From Ectocarpus siliculosus (Eukaryota > Sar > Phaeophyceae > Ectocarpales > Ectocarpaceae): a stretch of 47,582 bases of DNA. Position 1 is the first letter of the stretch, and the number at the start of each line of letters is the position of its first letter. Made by a program: the position numbers and the translations under genes. The notes under the pieces were generated by a model. That model searched no databases. It saw nothing but the letters and a program-made list of their open reading frames with translations, and was not told the DNA's origin. The stretch spans positions 1,796,040 through 1,843,621 of the forward strand of contig FN649735.1 in NCBI GenBank assembly GCA_000310025.1. The letters are read 5' to 3'. Positions 21,701-31,129 of this stretch are shown here, piece after piece.

Positions 21701-24243
21701 TCTTCCCTCGGTTTTTGTCGTAAAAAAATCGTTTCGTCTTGCGAGAACAGTAGTCCACTTTTTCTTGGATAATTGGTTATGTCGGCACGCCCGCATGTCA
21801 TTCTGGTACCGTAGCAGCACGAATCGACCAAGCAGGCAGTTAAAATATTCTTGTGTCGAAAAGATGAAACGAAGCCGGTCGGGCGAGAAAAAACAATACG
21901 CCTAAAAATAAACAAACAAACAAAAAACGAAACAGGTGCCATTTTTGGTGTTTTCGTGGGGTGAGCACGTCCTCGCCCACTCACTGCGATGGCCACGCGC
22001 AGCCTTTTTCATGTCATGCGATGGCGGCTACGTTCATTTGCTGGGGTGGACGGCATGAGCATTTTTCGGAGCACCACCTGCTTGCGCGAGTGTTTGGCGG
22101 AGCACGGAACCACGTGCTTGCTTACCTCACAGGACAACACAGACGGCAACACCACCACCACTACCACCACCAACAAACAACGTTTCCGCAGCAACCCCCC
22201 CCCGCGACCGGGCTTCTCACCTTACCGACCCCCATGTGCAGCGCCCCGTTCTTTCCCGCCCTAAACTGCGCCTGTCCCCCCTTCGCCGCCCTAACCGCCG
22301 CCTCCACGTCTCTAGTCACGCTGCCTAGCTTGGCGTTGGGCATGAGGCCCCTTGGGCCCAGAACCCTCGCGGCTCGCCCTACGACCGACATCATCTCCGG
22401 CGTAGCCACGCACCGCTCGAAATCGATGTTCCCTGGATTCCATTTTTTGGGGTGGGGTGGGGTGGGCGGGGGTACTCATCATCACATAATTGTAGCCGTA
22501 GTCGTTAGACCGTTGACCTCGCATCACTACAAAGCCGGGACGGAGCACGCCGGCTTTTCACCAGACCAGCTTAGCACCATCACCAATCGCGAAGCGGGAG
22601 CACGGGGGGGGGGGGGGGGAACCGACGTTGTTCATGCTTTGGTTGTTAGACAAATGACCATGCATCCTCGGGAGGACGGAGCAAGGGTTTCTCACGCTAG
22701 AGAAATGATGTCAATATGCGGAATCGTTCCTTCCTTTTCCTCTGCTGTTGTTCTACATCACCGACAAAACAAAGAAAACACTTGCGCTTATGAGCGGATG
22801 CCCGACGCCCGGCACATCGTGTACCGGTCGCGTCGCTTGGCCAAAAGTGAATCAAATCAAGCTGATGTTCACTTTGACATCATGCATCTGTACTTCGGTC
22901 TACAGGTCTTTGAGGATCAACGTCGGTGCTGCGGGTGCTGGGAAAAGCGTAGAGGTCAGAACGATTGTTGCTACACGAGGAACAACCACACATCAGGGAC
23001 AGGTCACACATGACGTCACTCACCTTTCATCACGGAGGCCACAAGGTCTTCGGTGCCGACAATGTCCGCGCCCGCCGCGGTCGCCGCGTCTGCGTCATCC
23101 CCCTTCGCGAACACCGCCACCCGCACCTACAGTACGCCAGGTACAACCGACCAGTGATAAAAATACGCAGGAGGACGGGGGGGGGGGCACAGGCAGAGCT
23201 GAATGAAGGACGAAAAAGTAGCCCACAAAAATGTTCAGCCCAATAAAAAGGGAGCGGGTCGTAAAGGAAGGAGGGTATGGAGTAAAAAAATTGGTAGGAC
23301 GCGGGTCAAGAAAGCAACGACACCAGCAAACAAGAAAAACACAGACATATGCCGTAACTGCTCCGCAGGCGCTCCTCTGCCTCTACCCCCCCCCCCCCCA
23401 TATGTCGCTCTCGATCCCTCACCGTCTTCCCGCTACCTTTCGGCAGCTGCACGGTTCCCCGGACAGTCTGGTTTGCCTTTCGGGGGTCCACGTTAAGCAC
23501 CATCGCCACCTTGAAGCAGAAAACGAGCACAAAAAAGCCCAGCAGGGGGTTCAAAGGTCGGAGTGAAGCATCATCACCGATAAGCACCGGAAGAGCGAGA
23601 ACAAGGTTGGGGTTGCAAAAGCCGTACAGCACAATACCAAGGCATCTTACACACCAGAGCGGGTCGGCTACTCGAACTCTCCGGCGAGAGAGAAACCTTA
23701 CGGTGTTGTTGTTATACTCACATTAAAACCGTTCCGATCTCTCTGCGCAGTACCTCCATCTGCCCGTACTGGGTTACCACTTGACGCGGTTGAATCCAGT
23801 GGTCACAGGCTAGAACTTACCCCCCCCAAGGTACATACTCAAACAAATTGGACACAAAGGGTCCGCAAAAAAATAAAAACCAGAGACATATAGGATACCA
23901 CATGCTATTACTGCGGTACTGCGGGTTGTCTTGGAGAAAAATCGCACCTCGACGATACCACAATACGGAGTATTGCTTTGTGTGTCATAGAAATTATACA
24001 CGCAAAACACGCAGAAGGACTACCAGTTCGATACTACCCGTTCTTTTTCTACGGTTGTCTTTCCCCACGAAATTCACACCTCGACAGTCTCGTCGAAGTT
24101 GGCCTTGGCACCGTCCTTCACCAGATCCAACGCCTCGGCGATGGGGTACACAGGGTTTCGGGCGGCGACCGCCGCCTGCGCCTGGGTCGGCGAAGCCTTT
24201 CTGCGGTTCTTGTTCTTGGACTTGGAAGACGCCGCGCGCAGCG
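18703..24243 (-). CDS. MRPL1: Ribosomal protein uL1, probably mitochondrial (first exon not proven)
   Basis: Large-subunit L1-stalk protein. Six phase-consistent exons (complement): 24243-24080, 23509-23423, 23126-23024, 22432-22221, 21403-21302, 18888-18703. Motifs in order: basic linker [10 protein letters not shown] and [60 protein letters not shown]...[58 protein letters not shown]...[18 protein letters not shown], then a charged tail and TGA. This gives about 284 residues, longer than bacterial L1 (about 230), as expected for an organellar form. Plastid genomes of this lineage normally encode their own rpl1, so mitochondrial targeting is likely (inference). The first listed exon enters in phase 1, so an upstream exon with the start codon is missing; see the candidate at 24720-24762. 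The last intron (18889-21301) contains an N gap and a foldback element. Donors GTGTGA, GTGAGG, GTGAGT, GTGAGA, GTGTGT; all acceptors AG. Confidence 0.93.
18935..19005. other. Assembly gap (71 N) between G tracts
   Basis: N run flanked by poly-G on both sides, inside the last uL1 intron. The true length is unknown; no coding sequence is interrupted. Confidence 1.
19074..19690. mobile_element. 617-bp foldback (MITE-like) element with 39-bp terminal inverted repeats
   Basis: AGGCCAGTTGTTATGGAGAA...GGAATCC at 19074-19112 matches, inverted and essentially perfectly, 19652-19690. The interior is also an imperfect inverted repeat: CTTCTCGGAGCAAAGTTTGGGCAG near 19269-19293 mirrors 19472-19496, and GCCTCAGACCCC near 19215 mirrors GGTCTCTGTGAGGC near 19540. 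The centre (19345-19435) is built of AATTCCAAATTGGAATT-type palindromes. No transposase and no convincing target-site duplication. Lies in the last uL1 intron. Confidence 0.85.
19732..19750 (+). repeat. Short telomere-like TTAGGG motif
   Basis: GGTTACGGTTAGGGTTAGGG: two perfect TTAGGG units and one variant, in an intron. Too short to imply a former chromosome end. Confidence 0.5.
19840..20060 (+). repeat. Dispersed repeat R1, two adjacent units
   Basis: Unit one (about 19840-19935): GTTAGACCATCGACCACGCG, TCCTCGAGAGGACCGAGC, ending in poly-G. Unit two (19936-20060): GTACTCATAG...GCCGTAGTCGTTTGACC, ATTGACCTCGCATCCCTACA, AAGCCGGGACGGAGCACGCC, GGGTTCTCACC, AAGCGCGAAGCG. Both share a GTTxGACCATxGACC core and a GGACxGAGC element next to poly-G. 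In a uL1 intron; other copies at 22466-22690 and, inverted, 47482-47582. Confidence 0.8.
20405..20545 (+). repeat. ~66-bp tandem duplication followed by poly-G
   Basis: CTTGTTTTAC(G/A)ACGTCGTTGC, CAAGCGACGAAAACCCAA occur twice, starting near 20406 and 20472. The second copy runs into TTCCGGAGG and a poly-G tract, the same TTCCGGAGG-poly-G join seen at 19922-19938. Confidence 0.9.
22466..22690 (+). repeat. Dispersed repeat R1, two adjacent units, second locus
   Basis: GTACTCATCA...GTAGCCGTAGTCGTTAGACC, GTTGACCTCGCATCACTACA, AAGCCGGGACGGAGCACGCC, then CACCAATCGCGAAGCGGGAG, poly-G, and a second unit with GTTAGACAAATGACCATGCA, TCCTCGGGAGGACGGAGCAA. Clearly homologous to 19840-20060 with the two units in the opposite order. 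In a uL1 intron, beginning about 30 bp upstream (gene strand) of the exon 22432-22221. Confidence 0.85.
23724..23790 (+). repeat. Dispersed repeat R2, diverged copy
   Basis: ATTAAAACCGTTCCGATCTC, GCAGTACCTCCATCTGCCCG, TACTGGG resemble the R2 copies in the protease introns. Lies in the uL1 intron 23510-24079. Confidence 0.55.
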
Positions 24244-24249
24244 CTTGAC

Positions 24250-24612
24250 AGGGGATGATAGCTCTGCTGGGTGCGTGTGGGAAACACGCCGTTCGGAAGG
24301 GGGTGCTGAAGTATGGCCATTTTCGAGGGGGGGGAGGGAGGGCTAGCTCTGCTGGGTATGCGTGGGAATCATGTCGTTCGGATGCGTGTGCCGAAATATG
24401 GCCCTTTCGCGAGGGGGACAGGCGATGCTACATGTAGCTCTGCTGGGAGGGGTGTGGGTGGGTGACAAGCCGGTCGGAAGGGTACCGAAATATGACCGTT
24501 TTGAGCGCGGGTAGGGCAGGGGATGCCAGCTCCGCTGGGAGGGGCGATTGTGGGAAACAAGCCCTTCGGAACGGGGTGCTGAAATATGACCTTCTTCGAG
24601 GGGGGGGGGTAC
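24250..24612 (-). repeat. ~90-bp tandem repeat (four units) abutting a uL1 3' splice site
   Basis: Plus-strand motif AGCTC(T/C)GCTGGG recurs near 24260, 24350, 24435 and 24528, each followed by GTGGG, a CGTTCGGA-like motif and GAAATATGxCC, then a G-rich run; GGGGATG-type motifs precede several units. On the gene strand each unit ends in CATC(C/G)CCTG(T/C)C, and the last of these leads straight into the acceptor AAG|CG of the exon ending at 24080. Confidence 0.8.
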
Positions 24613-24719
24613 TGACGTGCTGACCGAGAGAGGCACCAGATCTTGCACTGCTGTGCTGTTCAGCGAGTCGCTTGTTCACGAGGTAGGAGGACTTGTGTCT
24701 AGGATTCGACCGGGAGTAC

Positions 24720-24762
24720 TGACTGTGGCCACACGCAGGCACGTTGCTTTGATGCAGAGCAT
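24720..24762 (-). CDS. Candidate first exon of uL1
   Basis: ATG at 24762 opens MLCIKATCLRVATV, a short basic/hydrophobic stretch like a mitochondrial presequence, and reaches a possible donor (GTCA|GTACTC) in phase 1, the phase the next exon needs. Preceded by a (GCC)n run. The donor is weak and other starts are possible, so this is only a suggestion. Confidence 0.25.
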
Positions 24763-25001
24763 GGCCGCCGCCGCCGCCGCCGCCGCCGCGCGTCCGACAT
24801 CGCCACGAATACAAAACGATTTTTCTCCAAACCTCTGAACTCCTTTAGGTTTCTGCATTGCATTGTGCCATCAATCTGCTTGCGGGAGTTCGAGGAGTGT
24901 GCTCCGAAACGATGAGCGCGAGTTGAGCCTTAGAAAGGGAAACCTGTCCTGACACCGTCGACTGTCTACTATTGTGCCTTGGGTGGGGAGTACGGTAAGA
25001 A

Positions 25002-25204
25002 CCGGAGAGATGACACCCCCGTGTTTGCGTTTTTTTGCAGCGTATTTCTCCACAACTAGGAGGGTGCGAACACCAACCGATACCTCTCAGGAAAGCCCTA
25101 GACGAGATGTTTCCAAAACAGCCCTTTTCGGCAGTGGTACCCCCGTGGTTGTGGAGAAATACGCTACATACAAAAACGCTAACACGGGGGTGCCATCTCT
25201 CCGG
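25002..25204. mobile_element. 203-bp foldback element with ~56-bp inverted repeats
   Basis: CCGGAGAGATGACACCCCCG, TGTTTGCGTTTTTTTGCAGC, GTATTTCTCCACAAC at 25002-25056 pairs with the inverted copy at 25148-25204 with a few mismatches. About 90 bp lie between. No coding capacity; looks like a small MITE. Confidence 0.8.
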
Positions 25205-27509
25205 CTCTTGCGGTAGTGGGGGTGGGCATGTGATGCTCTCCCAGAGTGTGGCTAGGTCAGAGATGACGGAACGCACACAATTGTACGGTGTTGTTGATCC
25301 CGTCGAGAGCTTTCTCCGAAACGTTATCGTTTGATATTTGATATTTGCATAATCTTCGTCGAGGGGGAGTAATCGAGCCCTGGAACTCAGGCCAAAGGAG
25401 GTACGATACCTTCCTGACGCACACACCACGCCTGCAACAAAGTGCAGAGAAAAACACCCATACCGCCGCCAAGAAGCCACGGGAGACTGTTGTGCGTGTT
25501 TGCGCATGCGTTCACCACCACATACGCATAACTCCGTGCATGTCGTTTCACAGCGCGCCAACGAGTCCATCAGACAGCAGCTGCGGCAGAGGCAGCGCCA
25601 GACCGGCAGTTGTTGCTACTGCTACAAATAGCAGGGTTGAAATGGTCCATCCTTGATTTTGGTTGGCTTTGAAAACTTCGGTCGGAAGGACACCCAGCGA
25701 TCACACACGGGACGCATAAGAACAGTTGGGGCAAGAGTGTTGCGCAAGAACAATCCCTCGTAGGTGTTGCACAGAGCAGCGGTTGCAGCGGTTGACGTTC
25801 TCTACCTGTGTGTAGTGGCGTCGTTGCCAGCACCAACATGCGGTGTACCTACGGAAACGTGTTTTGCATGATGCCGGCATACCTCGAGGCACTGAGGGGA
25901 CGCGTGCTTCCATCGACAACGCCATGTTAGCCTAAGAGTGATGCCGTATGGGGCGAGAGAGCTCTGTCTGTGGTGTTGGTCGAAGGTATGTTGGGGAGGC
26001 ATGCAGCAAGGAAGGCTCTTAAGATAAAGGAACACCGCTCAGGCATCAACGTATTCAATACACTGCCAGGTGCTCACCTTTGTGCTGGCCGTGCGCAAGA
26101 ATGTAGAGACCCATGCCTCATCGCAGCTACCAATCGAACGGCGGACGACATAGTACCGTGTTATCCAAGGTGACTGGACTACGCGTGGCGCTGGCACTGC
26201 CTCCCTGCTCTGCTGCTCTCCCCTGCCCCTCCGTGCGGTGTGCGCAGGCGCAGGTTCGACCGCAAATTTGGTAGATGGGGGCTCCGTGATGAATACGGTA
26301 TCCACAACAACTCGACAAAGCGATTCGCGTTTCCCCCCCGCAGGATATCATGAGCCACTCACACCTTCTGCCGCTCTGCTTGCTGCGTCTGCCCTTGACC
26401 AGAAATCTTGACTAGTCAATAGTCAGTCACAGCCGCCCTCCCTCATCATTCTTCGCCAGGGTGTACATGTCCTTCAGGGGAGCAGTCGATGCTTTCTGTT
26501 TGGCGAAAACGACTGAAGAGGAAGATCACGACACCGGCTCTCCTGCAGAGAGCCGGCAGGGGCAACGAACGAGGAACGGGAGTCTTCGATCTCCTGTGGC
26601 GTGTCAGGGTGAAAGCGTTGTTTCCTGGATGGACATCTATGGGGATCCACCCCGTAAGGCAGCGGCAAGTGAGTGGAAAGCGCTCCATGTCTGATTCGAT
26701 TTCATCACATTTTCCCGCAGGCTGGAGCATTAGTCTACTAAATGTCCTTACGGCAGCAACATGTGTACAATAGTCTACGCCACCTGGTCTGTACCAGATT
26801 GTAGATGATGTACTGTACAGTACATCTCTTGTTTGATGAATACCTGGTTGAGAAGGCAGGGCCCCGTTGCTGCATCTCGCCCTGGGCCTCGCACGGTAGA
26901 TGCAGATGTTTCACGCAGCAGTCATGTGCAGCAAGGACTTCGAAAGTTTATTCTGGTACGTTGCAGCAGGCACCCTTGCGTACTTTCGATGTTGGTGTGG
27001 GCTAAACCTAACCGCCGTGGGAGGGACAAAATCCACGAGTTGGGGCAGATCTGTTGACGGGTCGTTCCGACTGACCCGAGATCTGACCAATTTTGCTGCG
27101 GGTCACGGCCTGACCGGCCAATCAGGTTCGACCGGTGGAAAGCCATGTCAATTCCCAGAAAAAGGTTCGCGATACTTGGAACGTGGCAACAGAAGATTTT
27201 CTTGGGCTAGACTGCTGTACACCGCACAACAAAATGCCTCACCCGTGCCTCTCGTAGTTGTTATGGAAAATATACATATAGTAATCTCACAGAAAGACTA
27301 CCCGTTCGAGATATAACCTCAGTCGAAAGGTATGGGTTGAAGTCTTTTCAGTGAGTGGGTGGAAACCGGCTGGAATCTGGGCTTATTTTGAGTTTATTTT
27401 TTTGGCCACGTTGACAACTACGGAAGGATTCACGTCACCAAAACACCCTGTTCCATCTTCTGCGCAATGCAAGGCGCCTGAGAGAGATAACTCTACCGTA
27501 GTTACATTC
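25205..27509. other. Spacer between uL1 and the SET array; no gene seen
   Basis: Several short open frames but no recognisable family motif and no RNA gene. A small palindrome-rich patch lies near 26755-26830 (TGTACTGTACAGTACATC). Confidence 0.5.
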
Positions 27510-27632
27510 CTACTGCATCTCTCGCTCTAGCTCTCGCGTAGTGTCGCGGCACGCTGCGATCCGCTCCTGGGCCTCAGCAGGTTTGGTGCCCTCTCCGTGG
27601 AACTCGGCGATGACCTCTTGGGCCCCGATGGC
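27510..27632 (-). pseudogene. SET exon A copy A1- (N-terminal SET motif)
   Basis: Reads AAIGAQEVIAEFHGEGTKP, then an Ala/Glu/Arg-rich stretch to a stop. Matches EAIGEQEVVAEF of other A copies but lacks the RGFGVFAT part, because the copy is cut at the palindrome centre (27633) where the plus-strand copy begins. Fragment. Confidence 0.6.
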
Positions 27633-27633
27633 A

Positions 27634-27702
27634 GCCATCGGGGCCCAGGAGGTGGTAGCGGAGTTCCAAGGAGAGGTCGTCGACTCGAGTGTGGCATCAT
27701 AG
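27634..27702 (+). pseudogene. SET exon A copy A1+
   Basis: Mirror partner of A1-: AIGAQEVVAEFQGEVVDSSVAS, then TAG. The two copies meet head to head at the perfect 13-bp arms GGGCCCCGATGGC/GCCATCGGGGCCC around one A (27633). Truncated at its 5' side like its partner. Confidence 0.6.
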
Positions 27703-27759
27703 AGGGTCCTGCGACATGGGCTACTGTGCGAGAGCGAGGGCAACACAAGGCCTGTAGGG

Positions 27760-28061
27760 AGAGTTGTCTCTCAGGCGCATGCATTCTGCATACAAGCTAC
27801 AGCAGTGGAACGACGTGCTTTGCCGACGCGGGCGCTTCGTTTGTGAGTTTCGCGATCACCCAACTACCTGTAGTCTCCTTACCTTGTGCTTCTACACGTG
27901 TTCCAACGAATGCGCACCTATGTGGTATTTTTAAACATTGGTACATGCTACGCGTACACCTCAGCTGGCACGTCGACAGCAAACCCCGTCCTTGCCTTGC
28001 TTTGAAAAACATGTTTGTAGAGGAAGAGCAACGTGGCACACTCGTTTTCACGCACTTATAC
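27760..28061 (+). repeat. Array spacer unit D, copy 1
   Basis: Homologous in direct orientation to 34566-34851 (shared TCTCA(A)GGC, CTTTGTATGTGAGTTTCGCA-like donor context, TGCGCACCTATGT, GGCAAACCCCG(T/C)CC, GAAGAGCAACGTG). In both places it follows exon A copies. A possible small exon (about 27775-27842) ends at a GTGAGT donor, but its phase does not fit exon B, so no coding claim is made. Confidence 0.65.
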
Positions 28062-28383
28062 TTTCAAGCACAAGCAGGGTTGAATTTGACGGTGTGTTGC
28101 CCTTGATTTGCTTTGCTGTCCAGCACATCATACGTATGCGACAGCAGCAACCATACCTCACGTTAACACGGCGTGGGTGGATGGTATGATAGCGTGCTGT
28201 GAAAGCACGTCGTTTCGGGTACGCAGATGTTCGCCAGTCAGCCCTCTCTCCGTTCCCAACAACACTGTCAAGTTTACACAATGCTCGCAGTACGCTCGAC
28301 CAAGTAATATCACCCATCCCATCCCATCCAACTGACTGACATAGAGACCTAGCCTACCGTTGGAAGCATGGTACGCTGCTCAC
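28062..28383 (+). repeat. Array spacer unit E, copy 1
   Basis: AAGCAGGGTT...CAGCAGCAACCATACC, CACGGCGTGGGTGGATG, GTTTCGGGTACGCAG, then ATCACCCATCCCATCC up to the donor end of exon B1-. Further direct copies: 29140-29328 (partial), 29688-29992, 31640-31952, 32340-32600, 34850-35035. No inverted copy seen. Confidence 0.8.
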
Positions 28384-28494
28384 CGTGCAGAGGTAAACGT
28401 TGGGTGAACACGAATGGTCCAGGAACCGAGCTGGGTACCCCTTTAGCAGGGCATCCAGGTAGACGGGGTCGTCTCCCACTTGTACTTTGCACCC
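28384..28494 (-). pseudogene. SET exon B copy B1- (open)
   Basis: 111 bp, acceptor GGCAG, donor GTGAGC, phase 0/0. Reads GCKVQVGDDPVYLDALLKGY, then PARFLDHSCSPNVYLCT. The usual Asn of NHSC, which helps hold the methyl donor S-adenosylmethionine, is Asp. Open frame, but no intact partner exons lie in colinear order. Confidence 0.75.
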
Positions 28495-28508
28495 CTGCCT
28501 CATGGTAG

Positions 28509-28618
28509 GAATGCGTGGTCCAAGCCGGGGATGAACCCGTGTGCTTGGGCTGGATGGTGAAGGGCTACCCCTCCTGGTTCTTTGACTATTCATGCGACCA
28601 AACGTGCAGCTCTACACT
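28509..28618 (+). pseudogene. SET exon B copy B1+ (diverged)
   Basis: Inverted partner of B1-, starting 14 bp from it. Reads ECVVQAGDEPVCLGWMVKGY, then PSWFFDYSCDQTC. The NHSCxPN core is lost (DYSCDQT), so it should be inactive. Confidence 0.7.
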
Positions 28619-28779
28619 GTGAGAGTTGGTGAGAATTGTGCAGTTCATCCACCGGGAGGCTAGATCTCTTTAGCCGTCAGTTGGATGGGGTGGGTGTTAC
28701 TACTTTGTCGAGCGCACTGAGAGCATCATGTGATCATGTTTGAAGGTCTATTTACTTAGTGTGTACATATTTGTACAGG

Positions 28780-29130
28780 CGGGCGGCAAGCGAACCCAGG
28801 AAGATTGGATGTTTTTTTTAGATGCAAAGACAGGAGAACGGTATCTTGTTGCGAGAGCACCCCTTGCTACAATTGTGTTTAGTTGACCTTGTTTTTGGAG
28901 TGAAGCCGTTGGTCGGGCTTTCTGTCGTGTAACCGAGAGCTGTGCTGTATAGCGCCCCCCATTTCGCGCCGTGCAAAGCCATGTTTGACCTATTATAGGC
29001 AGTTCTCTTCTTCTCCGTACACATAATCTACGCCGTGATTCCACAAGGGTCAGCCCGAAAACGCGGTTGGAAGATTATCTTAGCACGGCGCCGATCTGGG
29101 GGAGCGTGACCCTTGATTTTTTCCGGGGGT
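28780..29130 (+). repeat. Array spacer unit F, copy 1
   Basis: Begins TGTACAGGCGGGCGGCAAGCG and continues with CCGTTGGTCGGGCTTTCTGT, GAGAGCTGTGCTGTATAGCG, TCTACGCCGTGATTCCACAA, GGGTCAGCCCG. Direct copies at 30398-30745 and, more diverged, 33058-33480. Always lies between the last B pair and the next C or A block. The first bases (GGKRTQEDW in one frame) follow a plausible acceptor but are not conserved enough to call an exon. Confidence 0.8.
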
Positions 29131-29328
29131 TATGTACTCTCTTGTGCCTCAGGCGTGTCAATTAGAAGAATAGCAACGTCGCGCCATCCGAATTCACACA
29201 CTTCTTGTCCAAGCAGGGTTTCTTGCCATTGCTTTTCTTCGCTACCAAACACATGTACGTCGGCAGCATCACTACGAATAGTTACTTTTTTAGTCTATCT
29301 ACTGCTGGAGCCATGGTACGGTGCTCAC

Positions 29329-29439
29329 CGTGTAGAGGTAGACGTTAGGATTGCACGAGTGGTTGAAAAGCCTCGCTGGGTACCCCTTCCTCATGAGGTC
29401 AACGTACAAGGGGTCGTCCCCCAGTTGCACGATGCACTC
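29329..29439 (-). CDS. SET exon B copy B2- (intact motif exon)
   Basis: 111 bp between GCCGCAG and GTGAGC, phase 0/0. Reads ECIVQLGDDPLYVDLMRKGY, then PARLFNHSCNPNVYLYT, a textbook SET core: NHSC with the following Pro-Asn forms the pseudoknot and cofactor pocket. The best-preserved B copy. Flanking exons on the same strand (C1- upstream, B1- downstream) are not in functional order, so a product cannot be asserted. Confidence 0.7.
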
Positions 29440-29461
29440 CTGCGGCAGCGATTGGCCGCAG

Positions 29462-29572
29462 GGATGCGTTGTTCAGGTAGGGGACGATCCGTTACATGTT
29501 GATTGCAAGGTGAAGGGATACCCGGCGAGGCTCCTGAACCACTCGTGCACCCCAAACGTCTACCTACACACG
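29462..29572 (+). CDS. SET exon B copy B2+ (intact motif exon, mirror of B2-)
   Basis: Exactly 111 bp again, phase 0/0, acceptor GCCGCAG, donor GTTGAG. Reads GCVVQVGDDPLHVDCKVKGY, then PARLLNHSCTPNVYLHT; about 27 of 37 residues match B2-. The two acceptors stand back to back across a 22-bp spacer that is itself a hairpin (TGCGGC...GCCGCA). The pyrimidine tract needed upstream of this acceptor would have to lie in the antisense of B2-, which makes efficient splicing doubtful. Confidence 0.7.
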
Positions 29573-29992
29573 GTTGAGCAGCGTGCCATGGTTCCGATGG
29601 TAGATACATATTGCCAGTCAGTTACACGAGAAGGATGATACATTATCGATGCTCCCAACTATGTGAACGTGTTTGTCACTTTCAAGTCCAAGCAGGGTTC
29701 AAGAAGAAGCTTTGCTGTCACACACACGCTACGTATGCACCAGCAGCAACAATACCCAACGTAAACGTGGTGGACACGGCGTGGGTGGATGCTATTGTAG
29801 CGTGCTGTGCATTCACTTCGTTTCGGGTACACGGACTCGTCAGTCAGCCCTCTTTCCCTTCCCGACGACAACACAATCAAGTTTACACAATGCTCGCATT
29901 ACGCTCGACAAAGTAATATCACCCATCCCATCCCATCCAACTGACTGACATAGAGACCTAGCCTACCGTTGGAAGCATGGTACGCTGCTCAC

Positions 29993-30097
29993 CGTGTAGA
30001 GGTAAACGTAAGGGGCGCAGGAGGGGTTGGTTGGCTGGGTACCCCTTCAGCATTCATCCAGGTATAGGGGGTCGTCTCCCACTTGTACTATGCACCC
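29993..30097 (-). pseudogene. SET exon B copy B3- (frameshifted)
   Basis: Starts GCIVQVGDDPLYLDE, then a frameshift leads to a stop; it ends with a readable APYVYLYT and donor GTGAGC. It is 105 bp instead of 111. The NHSC core reads NPSC. Confidence 0.7.
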
Positions 30098-30134
30098 CTG
30101 TGGCAGCGATGACGCGGTCTCATCGGAGCCGTAG

Positions 30135-30245
30135 GAGTGCGTGGTCCAAGCAGGGGATGAGCCCGTGTGCTTCGACTGGATAGTGAAGGGCTACCCCTCC
30201 CGTTTCTTTGACCATTTATGAGACCCAAATGTGTAGCTCTGCACG
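30135..30245 (+). pseudogene. SET exon B copy B3+ (two stops)
   Basis: 111 bp. ECVVQAGDEPVCFDWIVKGY, PSRFFDHL, stop, DPNV, stop, LCT, donor GTGAGA. Very close to B1+, so the B1 and B3 pairs share a recent duplication. Confidence 0.7.
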
Positions 30246-31035
30246 GTGAGAACTGTGCAATGTGTCCACCGGGAGGCTTGATCTCTAAAAGTACAGCAGT
30301 CAGTTGGATGGGATGGGTGATACTACTTTGTCGAGTGAAAGCAATATGCGATCGTGTTTGAAGTCAATTTAATCAGTGTGTGTGTATATCTGTACAGGCG
30401 GGCGGTAAGCGCACCCAGGAAGGTTGTATGTTTTTTTCTTTACTTTAGCTGCAAAGACGGGAGAGACGGTATCTTGCTGCGCACCCCCTGGCAAAAATGG
30501 GGGCTCCATTCATCGCCCGTCGAGAACACCCCTTGCGACTATTGATTCTGGTTGACTTTGTTTTTGTAGCGAAACCGTTGGTCGGGCTTTCTGTCGTGTG
30601 CTCGAGAGCTGTGCTGTATAGCGCCCCGACTTCGTACGGTGCAAAGCCATGTTTGACCTAGGCAGTGCTCTCCTTCTCCGTACACTTAGTCTACGCCGTG
30701 ATTCCACAAGGGTCAGCCCGCAAACGCGTTTTGATGCCCCCCACCAAGAAGAGTGTCATTGTACACGCAAGCGCCGATCCGCGACTTTTGTTCTTTTTCC
30801 GAAGCAGCTGCCTCTGTTCATGGGCCGGCCAGTGAGCGCGGAGGATGTAAGAAAAACAAGACAATGAAACGACCCCGTTGTCCGGCAGAGACTTGCAGCA
30901 GTTTCCTCTTTCTATTGATGACTCGGTCACAGCGGTCGATTTTCGTTTTTCTTCTCATAGACAAAAGTCAAGGTACAACTTGTGCACACGCGCCTCTCGC
31001 CCCCCCCCCCTCCTCCGTGTATCCTTTTCTTCGCG

Positions 31036-31110
31036 CGTGTGACCGCCGGTAAGGGGGGCTCGCAACAAAAGCGAGTGAGGGTGTTCTCGATGAGGGACAT
31101 CGCCGCGGGA
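31036..31110 (+). pseudogene. SET exon C copy C1+ (truncated)
   Basis: TAGKGGSQQKRVRVFSMRDI, AAG, then sequence of the inverted partner takes over. The GEELxFSY end with the SET tyrosine is missing, because the copy is cut where it meets C1-. Confidence 0.65.
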
Positions 31111-31129
31111 GTCGTGCCCCGTGCCGCAC

